Shown here piece by piece: positions 8,023 through 16,515 of a stretch of 32,858 bases of DNA. How positions within the stretch are numbered: the stretch's first letter is position 1; each line of letters opens with the position of its first letter. The notes under the pieces are model-generated. The model was not told the DNA's origin, made no database searches, and saw nothing but the letters and a program-made list of their open reading frames with translations. The stretch is taken from positions 1 to 32,858 of the forward strand of contig JAPCYN010000040.1 in assembly GCA_025941565.1 (NCBI GenBank), read 5' to 3'. This DNA is from Legionella sp. 515359 (GTDB lineage: Bacteria > Pseudomonadota > Gammaproteobacteria > Legionellales > Legionellaceae). The position numbers and the translations under genes are program-made.

Positions 8023-8400
8023 TTATTTGGGTTCCCAAAATGCAATGTGGGCTCCTGTAGGGTCTTTAATAATCGCAAAAAGGCCCATGTCTCCGGCGTG
8101 GGTAACGCCTTTCATTTCTTGAGCCCCATTTTGTTTGGCTTTTGCCAAAGTATCAGCAACATTATTTACTAGAATATAAGCCATCCAATGAGGTGGGATT
8201 TCATTTTGTTGATTTGTAGGAATTTGCCATATACCCGCAATGTCCTTATCATTGGCTTGAACAATAGTGTATGTCATTTCACCAGAATGTATCTCTTTAA
8301 ATTGCCAACCCAATACTTTGCTATAAAACTCTTTAGCTTTTTTCACATCCGCAGTGGCTAATTCATTCCAACAGAATTGACCTATCGAATTTTGTGACAT
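8023..8400 (-). CDS. VOC family protein (glyoxalase/bleomycin-resistance fold)
   Basis: This 125-residue cytosolic protein has the vicinal oxygen chelate fold: the paired beta-alpha-beta-beta-beta modules are visible as F-C-W-N-E-L (9-14) with KAKEFYSKVLGW (21-32), and MAYILVNNV (73-81) ending in DPTGAHIAFWEPK (113-125). It falls in the subgroup annotated as glyoxalase-like or bleomycin-resistance-like proteins of unknown substrate. The first metal position (residue 8) is Gln, not His; Glu123 is present. The ATG has a fair ribosome binding site (aaggaaa, about 7 bases upstream). It is a single gene, converging on the AI-2E permease. Confidence 0.85.
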   Translation of the reverse strand: MSQNSIGQFCWNELATADVKKAKEFYSKVLGWQFKEIHSGEMTYTIVQANDKDIAGIWQIPTNQQNEIPPHWMAYILVNNVADTLAKAKQNGAQEMKGVTHAGDMGLFAIIKDPTGAHIAFWEPK

Positions 8401-8585
8401 GATAATTTCCTTATTTTATTTTAGCGTTTTTGAATAATAGCTCATAATTTCAAGAGATGTTATAAAATTTCAAGATATTTAAAAAATCAATAATAATCAA
8501 TTAGTTGATAATGAGATGACCCACCTAAGCTTAAATTTATTTAGGAATTAATGCAGGTATTGCAGTAATGTTGCAGGCAAACAAA

Positions 8586-10232
8586 TCAATTACAGGCAAA
8601 TTCCAAGGAGGGTGCTTCTGATTGCTCTGGATTTAGAAGACGATAAATATCTTGAGGAATGTCTTCCTTATTATGAAGTTGTTTCTGATACGCATCATTT
8701 AATCGATAGGCCACATAAATAATGGTTAACCCTAAAGCAATTGGCCAAGAAGCTACCGTTGCCGTAATAATCAATGCGATCCCACCCACATTGAATGCCA
8801 AGCCTTTCCAAAATTCAAGATAATTTTTGTCACATTCATCATTGAGTTTTTTGAACAGTTGACGATGATGCTCATCATCCAAGACCTTACCATTTGACCG
8901 TTCGCGTCGCACTGCAATAGCTGATTTTCGGTATTCTTTATATTCTACTGAAGTATTATACAATGCATTACCCAACATACTAAACAATGCAAGCCCGGCT
9001 AACGCAAGCGGACCCGTACATAACATACTGATTGCAAAACAGGTGGCGATTATATTGGCTCCCACAATGTTGATTGCAAAATAGCTGCATTGAGCCTCCC
9101 ACTCATCATTAAGCACGTCAATCTGTCGCTGAATGACTGCTTGCTCCAAGACAGTTGCATCTTTTAATTGTACCTGCAATTCGAGCATATGATCATGATA
9201 TCTGCTTGCTTCAAAAAGCCATTGGGCTAAAAGTAACAGTGCATCGAAAGTGAGAAAAGCAACGGTGATTAGTGGAACCACTGGGTCAGCAATGTGAAAA
9301 AAATTATTATACGTAGTTAATAAACCGACTACAGACCAAACCAAATCACTGGCCATAATAAAGCCTCGTTTTTCCATTTCTTGCTTCAGGACTTTATTAG
9401 CCGATAATTCATCGCTTATTACAGACTGGACAATATGCTTGATCATCAGGATTAAATTAATGAGAAAACGGAGTCCGTAAAGCGAAATACCCAGATCAGT
9501 GATGGCTTCTCGTGATTTATTTAAAAAGTTAAGGCCTTCGATAAAACTGAGTTGATTGCCAAGAACTTTATTAATTTCTTGAATCAATTCAGAAGCAGAG
9601 CTTTTTTGAAGATACATGATTGCATAATTTGCTAAACCACGACTGTAGGAAAATTGAGAGCGTTTGGTATTTATTGTGCCTATATAGTGTCGTAGCTTGG
9701 AAATGCTGATAAATGAAGACAAACCATCCAGAACGTTCGTGCGTACTTCCTCTATCATGAATCCAGGGAAACCCTCAATCGTTTTTTTCTGTTCCTGTAT
9801 GAGGTCTATTTTATAAAATGCCTCTATTTTTTTGCGACATTGTTTTAATTTTTCCAGATCAGAACCAACATAATCCAGTTGATAATAGGAAATCAGCAAA
9901 TCACACAAGAAGTACAGATAAAGTACTGTAAAGCTTTCTTCGGTCCAATGCGATTCATTAGATAGAATAACCGGGTATAAAGATGAAAATTCATGCTTTA
10001 ATCGATCTAAATTAAACTCTTCTTCTTTAAAAGAAAAATCGTTTTTTTTAGATGAATTGTTAAAAAAAGTATGTTTTATGAGACCAATTTTTGACTTTCC
10101 CATAAAAGAACTCATTGAAATTAATTGAGAAGAATTGCTCAATTGTACTATGGGTTGCCAAAAAGCGATTAAAACAATAGTGTTAATTTTTTGCAAAAAA
10201 ACAGTTAAAAACAGAAAAAATGATCCAGTCAA
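8586..10232 (-). CDS. Unrecognised polytopic membrane protein
   Basis: This protein has up to 548 residues and I recognise no family. The N-terminal 240 residues look soluble and helical. The rest carries hydrophobic helices at about 249-272, 296-314, 316-342, 385-424 (probably two) and 476-510 (two), with a charged coiled-coil-like stretch at 343-380 between them. The tail NPEQSEAPSLEFACN contains several Glu. The start is uncertain: the longest frame begins at a TTG (10230-10232) without a ribosome binding site and would add a hydrophobic N-terminus, while ATG codons at residues 40 (10113-10115) and 44 (10101-10103) give a protein of about 505 residues. The architecture resembles membrane proteins that are numerous in Legionella, some of them secreted effectors; that is inference. 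Confidence 0.7.
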   Translation of the reverse strand: MTGSFFLFLTVFLQKINTIVLIAFWQPIVQLSNSSQLISMSSFMGKSKIGLIKHTFFNNSSKKNDFSFKEEEFNLDRLKHEFSSLYPVILSNESHWTEESFTVLYLYFLCDLLISYYQLDYVGSDLEKLKQCRKKIEAFYKIDLIQEQKKTIEGFPGFMIEEVRTNVLDGLSSFISISKLRHYIGTINTKRSQFSYSRGLANYAIMYLQKSSASELIQEINKVLGNQLSFIEGLNFLNKSREAITDLGISLYGLRFLINLILMIKHIVQSVISDELSANKVLKQEMEKRGFIMASDLVWSVVGLLTTYNNFFHIADPVVPLITVAFLTFDALLLLAQWLFEASRYHDHMLELQVQLKDATVLEQAVIQRQIDVLNDEWEAQCSYFAINIVGANIIATCFAISMLCTGPLALAGLALFSMLGNALYNTSVEYKEYRKSAIAVRRERSNGKVLDDEHHRQLFKKLNDECDKNYLEFWKGLAFNVGGIALIITATVASWPIALGLTIIYVAYRLNDAYQKQLHNKEDIPQDIYRLLNPEQSEAPSLEFACN

Positions 10233-10322
10233 AAATAAAAAAGAATGATTTAAGAACTCTTTTTTTTCTAAAAACTAATTGATACACTCATTGCCCAAAT
10301 ATCCCTAATCCGAGATATAAAG

Positions 10323-11507
10323 TTGATTTTTGATGCAAGTAATCCCTCTGATTCCATTGAAAAAAATTCATCAGAAAAAGAGAAAGTAGTTATTATCATT
10401 CCGACGCATAATGAAGCGTCAGTCATTCAAACAACAGTGGAGCAAGTATTTGCATCGGTAGAATCAATTGAGCAGTATAATATACATATTTTAATTTTTG
10501 ATAGCGCCTCTACAGACAACACGCAACATATCGTTGCGGCATTACAGAAAAACCATCCCAATTTGCATTTACAAAATGAGTCCACGAAATCGGGGCTTGG
10601 CTCTGCTTATTTGCAAGCAATGAATTATGCGCTAATTTCTCTGAATGCGGATATTATTTTTGAATTTGACGCCGATCTCTCCCATCAACCCAAGTATATT
10701 GGTCCTATTTTGGACATGTTACAAACCTGTGACTGTGTGGTGGGAAGCCGCTATATAGATGGCGGCAGTATTCCTAATAACTGGGAATTACATCGCAAAT
10801 TATTCTCTATTTTAGGTAATTATATTGCCAGAGTAGTTCTTACACCAAAATATAAGGACTTCACCAGCGGTTTTCGTGCTACTCGCCGACAGCAACTTAT
10901 AAAAATTCTGCCCCATCAATTTCTGACAAACCACTATGCATATAAAATGCAGTTGCTGTGGCTTTTACATAAAAATAAAGCAAGAATTCGTGAGTACCCC
11001 ATTGACTTTATCGATCGGAACACCGGATACAGCAAGTTACCTAAAAACAGCATTGTCGATTCGCTACGAGTCGTTTTTACTTTACGTTATTATGAAATCA
11101 AACGTTATTTAAAAATGTGTCTCGTCGGCTCTTTGGGCATTCTTGTGCAATTTATTACCTACAATGTGTTGCGTGAATATTTTAAATTCTCACCTTTTGA
11201 TGCATCACAAATTGCAGTGTGTACGGCAATCATTAATAATTTTGTTTTGAATAGCCAAATTACATTTAGCGTAAAAAATAAGACAGCCTGGTCATTAAAA
11301 ATAAAACGACTGTTACTATTCGCTATTTACTCAGTGTTTATAATTAACCTGCAAAGTTATTGGCTGCGACTTGGCGTCCTTTGCTTTGGCGGCGGACCAT
11401 TGCATGAAAACATAATTATGGGCATTGGCATCGGTTTAATGTCGCTTTTAAATTACTATACTTATTCTCGTCATATATGGTCGGAAAAACTTGTCCCCAG
11501 TAATTAA
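10323..11507 (+). CDS. GT2 polyprenyl-phosphate sugar transferase fused to GtrA
   Basis: This 394-residue protein combines two domains. Residues 22-260 are a family 2 glycosyltransferase of the dolichol-phosphate mannose synthase type: VVIIIPTHNE (22-31), DADLSH (116-121, metal and nucleotide-sugar binding), GSRY (141-144), TSGFRA (181-186) and R-x-x-GYSK (232-238). It would load a sugar from a nucleotide onto undecaprenyl phosphate at the inner membrane. Residues 263-390 are a GtrA-like four-helix membrane domain, often associated with moving or presenting the lipid-linked sugar. The frame starts at a TTG (10323-10325); no ATG or GTG is available before the catalytic core, so the start is provisional. 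A related membrane glycosyltransferase begins 9 bp downstream, implying co-transcription. Confidence 0.87.
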   Translation: MIFDASNPSDSIEKNSSEKEKVVIIIPTHNEASVIQTTVEQVFASVESIEQYNIHILIFDSASTDNTQHIVAALQKNHPNLHLQNESTKSGLGSAYLQAMNYALISLNADIIFEFDADLSHQPKYIGPILDMLQTCDCVVGSRYIDGGSIPNNWELHRKLFSILGNYIARVVLTPKYKDFTSGFRATRRQQLIKILPHQFLTNHYAYKMQLLWLLHKNKARIREYPIDFIDRNTGYSKLPKNSIVDSLRVVFTLRYYEIKRYLKMCLVGSLGILVQFITYNVLREYFKFSPFDASQIAVCTAIINNFVLNSQITFSVKNKTAWSLKIKRLLLFAIYSVFIINLQSYWLRLGVLCFGGGPLHENIIMGIGIGLMSLLNYYTYSRHIWSEKLVPSN

Positions 11508-11516
11508 AGGTAAACT

Positions 11517-13028
11517 TTGTTCATGAAAAGGAATTGGCAAAAAGGAATTTCCCCCTTGGGCACTCAACCAAGTGAGGGGTATCAGTCTGAGGAGCGGCCA
11601 AATAACAGGGTTATTTCATGGGACTTCTTTAGCTCACGAAACACTTACTTGTATTTAACCCTGTATTTTGTCATTTTACTGTCGTTAGCACCTGTTAACA
11701 TATTATCGTTTGATACGTACTATTACTGGGACTGGAGCCGCCACCTGGCATTATCCTATTATGATGGCTCCCCCATGATTGCTTATTTTATCAGGCTCGC
11801 AACTTTAGTGTTTGGGAATAACCTATTTGCCTTGTGTTTTATAGGCATCACCGTAATCGCATTTACTTGTGGGATTATTTATAAAAGTGCCCGATTTTTT
11901 TTATCCCGCGAAGCAAGCTGCATCGCGATGTTATCATGGCTGTTTTCTCCGCTTGTAACCTTGGATATTCTGCAACAAACTACCTACGATACACCGCTTG
12001 CTTTATTTTGGGCATTAACCCTGTATTACACGATAAAATTTATCCAAACAAATAGAATAAGAGATCTCTATTTAATCGGGATCAGTGCTGGATTGATGAT
12101 GTTATCTAAATATACCGGCATCGTTTTAATCCTTTCCCTGCTCATTTTTTTAATTTTTAGTACTTACCGCTCAATTTTTAAAACAAAACATTTTTATTTT
12201 GCGATGATTCTAGCCATTATTATTTTTAGTCCCGTAATTCTCTGGAATTATCAAAATCATTGGCAATCCTTTATCTATCAGTTAACCACTCATAAACTCA
12301 ATCATGAGGTAAACCCGTTTTACAATGCGATAAAGACATTTTTTACCTCATTTGTTCCCTCACTCAATATTATGCTTCTCCCTCCTTTTTTAGTACGAAG
12401 CCAAAAACTGGATGAGAAAAGTGCATTAATTGTAACCTTGTGTCGTATTGTATGTATTACCTTTCTTTGTTTTTACTTATATACAGCAAGTAAGGCTGAA
12501 ATTAGAGAATTCTGGCTAACACCTTACCTTATTAGCAGCGCGCTTTTATTCGGATATTGGGTCAGCACATTTCATTATCGTAAATTCGCCATGCTAATGC
12601 TCACATTTTACGCCGTAATCAGCCTTTTCGTTTTAATTGATAACACGTCTCAATTTAATTTGATCAAATCAAAAAAACTTGTTTTCTATCATTTAATCCA
12701 AAACCTTAATTCTACTCACCCTCAATTGCCCAATACAATTTTTACTTCAGGTTGGTTTGAGGCACGCATGCTCTTTTTCCTTCAAAATAAGCCTACCATT
12801 TATACTTTGGGTTGTGGTGCTGCGCAAAATCAATATGCTTTATGGAATGTTGCCATCAATAAAAAAATTGCCAATAAAACATTAAAAGAAGTGTGGTACA
12901 TTGATCGATATGACAGGCAGGCGTGTTTAGAACAATATTTTGATCAATGTCAAAAAATACCGACTCAAACATATCCTTTTAGACATAAGGAATACGCCCT
13001 AAATGTTTATAAATGCCAAAATTTTTAG
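11517..13028 (+). CDS. ArnT/PMT-like membrane glycosyltransferase
   Basis: This integral membrane protein of about 503 residues belongs to the GT39/GT83 superfamily (protein O-mannosyltransferase and ArnT). It has roughly 11 hydrophobic helices and the acidic first periplasmic loop F-D-T-Y-Y-Y-W-D-W-S-R-H-L, where the catalytic Asp of the family lies. Members use a polyprenyl-phosphate sugar and transfer the sugar to lipid A, glycans or proteins on the outer face of the inner membrane. The start may be TTG at 11517 or ATG at 11523; the aaagg at 11506-11510 overlaps the preceding stop and could serve either. The gene 9 bp upstream would make its donor. Acceptor unknown. Confidence 0.85.
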   Translation: MFMKRNWQKGISPLGTQPSEGYQSEERPNNRVISWDFFSSRNTYLYLTLYFVILLSLAPVNILSFDTYYYWDWSRHLALSYYDGSPMIAYFIRLATLVFGNNLFALCFIGITVIAFTCGIIYKSARFFLSREASCIAMLSWLFSPLVTLDILQQTTYDTPLALFWALTLYYTIKFIQTNRIRDLYLIGISAGLMMLSKYTGIVLILSLLIFLIFSTYRSIFKTKHFYFAMILAIIIFSPVILWNYQNHWQSFIYQLTTHKLNHEVNPFYNAIKTFFTSFVPSLNIMLLPPFLVRSQKLDEKSALIVTLCRIVCITFLCFYLYTASKAEIREFWLTPYLISSALLFGYWVSTFHYRKFAMLMLTFYAVISLFVLIDNTSQFNLIKSKKLVFYHLIQNLNSTHPQLPNTIFTSGWFEARMLFFLQNKPTIYTLGCGAAQNQYALWNVAINKKIANKTLKEVWYIDRYDRQACLEQYFDQCQKIPTQTYPFRHKEYALNVYKCQNF

Positions 13029-13106
13029 GAAGCAATTCCAGATATTTAAATGTACTCATCGAATTATGTTACCATCCATGTTGTTAGAATTTGATAAGGA
13101 CTATCG

Positions 13107-13976
13107 ATGCTTAAATTACTCTTTCTCTTTATTGCATTGTTTTCTTCAGTATGTTTTGCTGATGAAAAGGAAATTGCGATTACTATAGATGATTTACCTC
13201 TTGTTGCCTCAAGGATGAATAACCCAGGAAATCGACAACGTTCAACCGAGCGTTTTACTCAAATTGTACAAACATTTCAAAAATATAAAGTCCCGGTCAT
13301 CGGTTTTGTGATTGCAGGAGCTATAGAAAAAGGTCAATGGGATTTTCTTGAGCAATTTCATCAAGCAGGCTTTATGTTAGGTAATCATACCTATTCACAT
13401 TATAATCTGAATCAAATCAGTGCTGAAAAATACCTCGCCGATGTTGATCGTGCTGATAAAATTCTTACTCCGATAATGACACAACCAAAATATTTTCGTT
13501 ATCCCTATCTCGCAGAAGGCAATAAAGAAAAAAAACAAGAAGTCTATGATTATCTTAAAGAACATAATTACACCATTGCCCCAGTAACCATTGACAGTAA
13601 AGATTTTGAGTTTAATGAAATGCTTTATAAAGTTCCCTATCGTTCACGAGTCAATTATATTCAAAAAATAAAACCACGCTATCTGGCTTATATATGGAAA
13701 CAAACATTAAGAGCTGAGAAAAATGCTAAAGGCAAAAACACCAAACAAATATTATTAATTCATGCAAACCTTCTTAATAGTTATGTATTAGGCGATATTT
13801 TGGAAATGTATCAAAAAAATGGATATAAATTTATCAGCTTGACTGAGGCACTGAAAAATCCCGCCCCAATCATTGATTTTTCTCCTTCTTTAAAAAAGGA
13901 TACTTTGGGAAATGAGCTGGAAAATGAACTCCTAAACATTCCCAAGTCAAAAGAAAATTATGTGACACCCGAGTAA
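13107..13976 (+). CDS. Secreted polysaccharide deacetylase (CE4, NodB homology)
   Basis: This 289-residue protein has a clear signal peptide (1-18, cleavage likely after C-F-A) and so acts in the periplasm or outside. The NodB homology domain shows TIDD (26-29), H-T-Y-S-H (94-98), FRYPY (130-134) and LLIHA (216-220). Asp29, His94 and His98 form the expected Asp-His-His zinc site, and His219 is the catalytic base. CE4 enzymes remove N- or O-acetyl groups from peptidoglycan, chitin-like glycans or surface polysaccharides. The ATG has a good ribosome binding site (aagga, about 8 bases upstream). It follows the two glycosyltransferase genes by 78 bp on the same strand, which suggests an envelope glycan substrate. 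Confidence 0.9.
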   Translation: MLKLLFLFIALFSSVCFADEKEIAITIDDLPLVASRMNNPGNRQRSTERFTQIVQTFQKYKVPVIGFVIAGAIEKGQWDFLEQFHQAGFMLGNHTYSHYNLNQISAEKYLADVDRADKILTPIMTQPKYFRYPYLAEGNKEKKQEVYDYLKEHNYTIAPVTIDSKDFEFNEMLYKVPYRSRVNYIQKIKPRYLAYIWKQTLRAEKNAKGKNTKQILLIHANLLNSYVLGDILEMYQKNGYKFISLTEALKNPAPIIDFSPSLKKDTLGNELENELLNIPKSKENYVTPE

Positions 13977-14001
13977 CTCTAATTGTATTTGTATCCTGGG
14001 G

Positions 14002-14055
14002 CAGCGAAGCCGAACCCAAGGGGTTCAAACCCGCGTCCCGGGTTCCGCTTCGCTG
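14002..14055. terminator. Long hairpin downstream of the deacetylase gene
   Basis: Arms cagcgaagccgaaccc (14002-14017) and gggttccgcttcgctg (14040-14055) pair at 15 of 16 positions around a 22-nt loop, with a small hairpin gtagc-tgg-gctac (14055-14067) attached. It lies between the deacetylase stop and the next start and could end the upstream transcript. It shares the aaccc/gggtt and gcgaag-type core with the hairpin at 30054-30084. Confidence 0.5.
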
Positions 14056-14106
14056 TAGCTGGGCTACACTATTTATTAAGCAGTAATATAATAAACAGGA
14101 GGTTAT

Positions 14107-14454
14107 ATGTTAATACTCGCTATTGTTTTATTTCTTGCTGCAGTAATTTGTGGTCTTTTTCTTTTGACTGCGATACTGCAAGACAGGCCTGTTAATCAAA
14201 CGGTAAGGGTTCTACATGGAATTTTTGCAGCATTAGGGGTGCTCATTCTAATCGTTTACATGCTTAACTTTATGGCAGGTCAATCGTCACTTCTTATTGT
14301 CAGCTTAATCCTCTTGATTGTTGCTGCAATAGGTGGATTAACCTTAGTTATGCTTGCCAAGAAAGGAAAACAGATTCCCAAATTGGCAGTAATTGTTCAT
14401 CCAATAATTGCTCTTGCCGGATTAATTGCTTTGGTAATCTATGTATTACCCTGA
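14107..14454 (+). CDS. Small four-helix membrane protein
   Basis: This 115-residue protein is almost entirely hydrophobic, with four predicted membrane helices (about 1-24, 33-55, 62-84 and 92-114) and short basic connectors (LAKKGKQIPK, 83-92). I recognise no functional motif; it resembles small uncharacterised inner-membrane proteins. The ATG is strongly supported by caggagg 5 bases upstream. Its TGA (14452-14454) directly abuts the stop codon of the converging DJ-1-like gene, with no base between them. A role cannot be given. Confidence 0.8.
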   Translation: MLILAIVLFLAAVICGLFLLTAILQDRPVNQTVRVLHGIFAALGVLILIVYMLNFMAGQSSLLIVSLILLIVAAIGGLTLVMLAKKGKQIPKLAVIVHPIIALAGLIALVIYVLP

Positions 14455-15108
14455 TTATTCCGGTTCAAACCTGTTTTTCAAGCGCTCACGAAGCGATTGA
14501 ACCAACATCGCTGGCGCTTTATCCGGTGATCCTGAATCAAAAGGGGGTTCGGGATCATACTCCAAACCAAGCTGTAAACTTTGCGCCACATTTTCATCAG
14601 TCAGCGTTGCAGCAAGGTATAAAGCCATATCGATACCGGCCGAAACTCCAGCTGCTGTAATGATTTTTCCATCCGTTACAAATCGTTTGTGAGTAGGTAT
14701 GGCTCCCCAATTCGCCAATCGGTTCATTACTGCCCAATGTGTTGTTGCCTTAACTCCCGACAAAATCCCTGCTGCTCCCAGGATCAAACTTCCAGTGCAT
14801 ACTGATGTAGTCCATAAAGTATGTTCATGAATTGTTTTAACCCATGTAAGAATTTCAGGATATTCACGTAATGCAGTTGCATTGCCAGCTCCTGGAATCA
14901 ACACAACATCAGTATGCGAAATATCTGTTAATGCATGCTCTGCAATCAGAGTAAGTCCTGAACAAGTACGCACTGGTCCGCGATTTAAGCCAACCCGATG
15001 CACGGCAACCTCGGGTAAACGACTGAGAACCTCATAAGGGCCAATCGCATCCAGGGCGGTCATTCCTTCATAGAATAAAAAAGTAATGTGCAGTGGTTTG
15101 TGCATCAC
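14455..15108 (-). CDS. DJ-1/PfpI family protein (isonitrile hydratase-like)
   Basis: This cytosolic protein of 216-217 residues has the class I glutamine amidotransferase-like fold of the DJ-1/PfpI superfamily. The nucleophile elbow is T-S-V-C-T-G-S (101-107), with Cys104 as the active residue, followed by KATTHWA. Sequence features (DAIGPYEVL near the start, LIPGAG, ITAAGVSAGIDMAL) fit the isonitrile-hydratase-like or ThiJ-like subgroup found in many proteobacteria, in which substrates are rarely known. The longest frame starts at GTG (15106-15108), but the ATG immediately after (15103-15105) is better placed relative to aaagga. That ribosome binding site overlaps the stop of the yjdM-like gene, so the two are translationally coupled. 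Confidence 0.88.
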   Translation of the reverse strand: MMHKPLHITFLFYEGMTALDAIGPYEVLSRLPEVAVHRVGLNRGPVRTCSGLTLIAEHALTDISHTDVVLIPGAGNATALREYPEILTWVKTIHEHTLWTTSVCTGSLILGAAGILSGVKATTHWAVMNRLANWGAIPTHKRFVTDGKIITAAGVSAGIDMALYLAATLTDENVAQSLQLGLEYDPEPPFDSGSPDKAPAMLVQSLRERLKNRFEPE

Positions 15109-15111
15109 TAT

Positions 15112-15456
15112 TTATCCTTTTTTAACAAATTGAGATTTCAATTTCATAGCGCCAATTCCTTCAATTTTACAATCAATATCATGATCGCCTTCAACCAGAC
15201 GAATATTTTTGACTTTAGTACCCACTTTTACTACTTGTGATGAGCCTTTTATTTTTAGATCTTTAATTACAGTAACGGTATCCCCATCCTGGAGAATCTG
15301 ACCATGCGCATCTTTGATAATACGTTGATCGTCGTGCGTCAGTTCTTCTGCGCCATCTTTTGCCCATTCATAGGAACATTCCGGGCAAATGAATTGGCTA
15401 CCATCTTCGTAGGTATATTCTGAATTACATTTAGGACATTGGGGTAGTGAATGCAT
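15112..15456 (-). CDS. yjdM: YjdM/PhnA zinc-ribbon protein
   Basis: This 114-residue protein is a YjdM (PhnA) family member. An N-terminal zinc ribbon is formed by Cys7, Cys10, Cys24 and Cys27; the C-terminal beta domain has the conserved [17 protein letters not shown] and the [20 protein letters not shown] ending. Despite the old name, the family is not shown to act in phosphonate breakdown here and no phn genes are near. Length and ends are those of the E. coli protein. It lies in a minus-strand cluster, 42 bp after yjbQ and only 3 bp before the DJ-1-like gene. Confidence 0.93.
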   Translation of the reverse strand: MHSLPQCPKCNSEYTYEDGSQFICPECSYEWAKDGAEELTHDDQRIIKDAHGQILQDGDTVTVIKDLKIKGSSQVVKVGTKVKNIRLVEGDHDIDCKIEGIGAMKLKSQFVKKG

Positions 15457-15498
15457 GCTTTTTCCTGTTCAAAAGAGATAAGTATAACAAAAACTCGC

Positions 15499-15918
15499 CT
15501 ACCCTCCTACACCAGTAATAATTAGATGACGTTCTTGAGGTTGATAGCGATGCTCATAGAGATAGATTCCCTGCCACGTACCTAAAGCTAATGTTCCATT
15601 TTGTATGGGGATGGTTAAACTGATTTGGGTTAATACCGTACGAATATGTGCAGGCATATCATCTTTACCTTCAAGCACGTGTTTAAAAAGCGGATCACCA
15701 TCAGGAACTAATCGGACCAAAAAATGTTCCAGATCCATGCGAACCTGGGGATCATAATTTTCACAAAGCATTAAGGAGGCACTGGTATGTTTAAGAAATA
15801 TATGGCATAGGCCTTGTTGTATTGAAAGTGTTGAGAGACGCGTCTTTATTTCTGCAGTGATATCCTGTGTGCCTCGACCTGGGGTATTAAAAGTAATGGG
15901 GAGTTGTTCAATTTTCAT
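15499..15918 (-). CDS. yjbQ: YjbQ family protein (UPF0047)
   Basis: This 139-residue cytosolic protein belongs to the YjbQ/UPF0047 family, whose members show weak thiamine-phosphate synthase activity in some assays; the physiological role is unclear. The conserved features are HTSASL (44-49), the C-E-N-Y-D that follows, H91 in MPAHI and G-T-W-Q-G-I-Y-L-Y-E (113-122). Size matches the family. The start ATG gives a normal N-terminus. It lies between yggU (57 bp upstream) and yjdM (42 bp downstream) on the same strand, so a shared transcript is plausible. Confidence 0.92.
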   Translation of the reverse strand: MKIEQLPITFNTPGRGTQDITAEIKTRLSTLSIQQGLCHIFLKHTSASLMLCENYDPQVRMDLEHFLVRLVPDGDPLFKHVLEGKDDMPAHIRTVLTQISLTIPIQNGTLALGTWQGIYLYEHRYQPQERHLIITGVGG

Positions 15919-15975
15919 AGGATCAAAGGATTGGTTATTGGTTTATTTTTACTATCGCAAAATTCACGTTACGAT

Positions 15976-16251
15976 TCAAAGCAAATCATCAGGATCTACT
16001 CCAGTGCCAATAACCGTAAGTATTTTGTGTCGGGATTTATCTCCTCGTTGTAATGTAATTTGTCTTATGGGTACCTTAAATATCTGCGCAATATATTTCA
16101 GCAATGCTTTATTGGCACGACCTTCAATTGGCGGAGTATTTAAGCGAATTTTAAGCTCATTCTCATGAATGCCTGCAATCTCTGTCTTTTTGGCACCTGG
16201 CTGAACATACAAACGAAGAGTTAACCCTTCAGCATCGCGTTGATACCACAC
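15976..16251 (-). CDS. yggU: YggU/DUF167 family protein
   Basis: This 91-residue protein is a member of the DUF167 (YggU) family: LRLYVQPGAKKTEI near the start, then the signature IRLNTPPIEGRANKAL (35-50) and the basic GDKSRHK (70-76). Structures of homologues show a small alpha/beta fold; the function is unknown. The frame begins with GTG (16249-16251), preceded by aggggt at 9 bases; there is no in-frame ATG before the conserved region. In many proteobacteria this gene follows yggT, but no yggT is seen upstream here. It heads the minus-strand cluster with yjbQ, yjdM and the DJ-1-like gene. Confidence 0.9.
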   Translation of the reverse strand: MWYQRDAEGLTLRLYVQPGAKKTEIAGIHENELKIRLNTPPIEGRANKALLKYIAQIFKVPIRQITLQRGDKSRHKILTVIGTGVDPDDLL

Positions 16252-16346
16252 GGTAGCATTACCCCTGGAGTTTTTTAATAAAGTAAATTAAATGATTTAT
16301 TAATGAGTTACAAGATAAATCAGAATAAGTACTATCAGGTCGGTTT

Positions 16347-16508
16347 CCTGGGTTACGTCGCATTCACTCAGGCGGCCCAAATTAGGCTTGTGATGAGGCG
16401 TACGGGAAGTTTGCCATCGCCGCCCTGCTTTTTCAAATTGCGCCAGTAAATAGGCTCTTTATTTGACAATCCAGTCATGGAATAGTTCATCGAAATAAGG
16501 CGCAATTT
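16347..16508. other. Structured intergenic segment with three inverted repeats
   Basis: The 264-bp gap between yggU and the 225-residue gene has no open frame but is richer in G and C than its surroundings and highly symmetrical. Pairs are cctgggt (16347-16353) with actcagg (16366-16372), caggcggc (16369-16376) with gccgccctg (16419-16427, one bulge) and a perfect 10-bp aaattgcgcc (16435-16444) with ggcgcaattt (16499-16508). The first two overlap, so they are alternatives. It could be a degenerate repeat, the end of a transcript or a small RNA; nothing identifies it further. Confidence 0.4.
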
Positions 16509-16515
16509 ATTCAGT

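Noticed and set aside
13983-14195. Short plus-strand frame after the deacetylase gene
   Set aside because: It runs through the GC-rich hairpin and overlaps the well-supported small membrane protein in another frame; its composition is that of a translated repeat.
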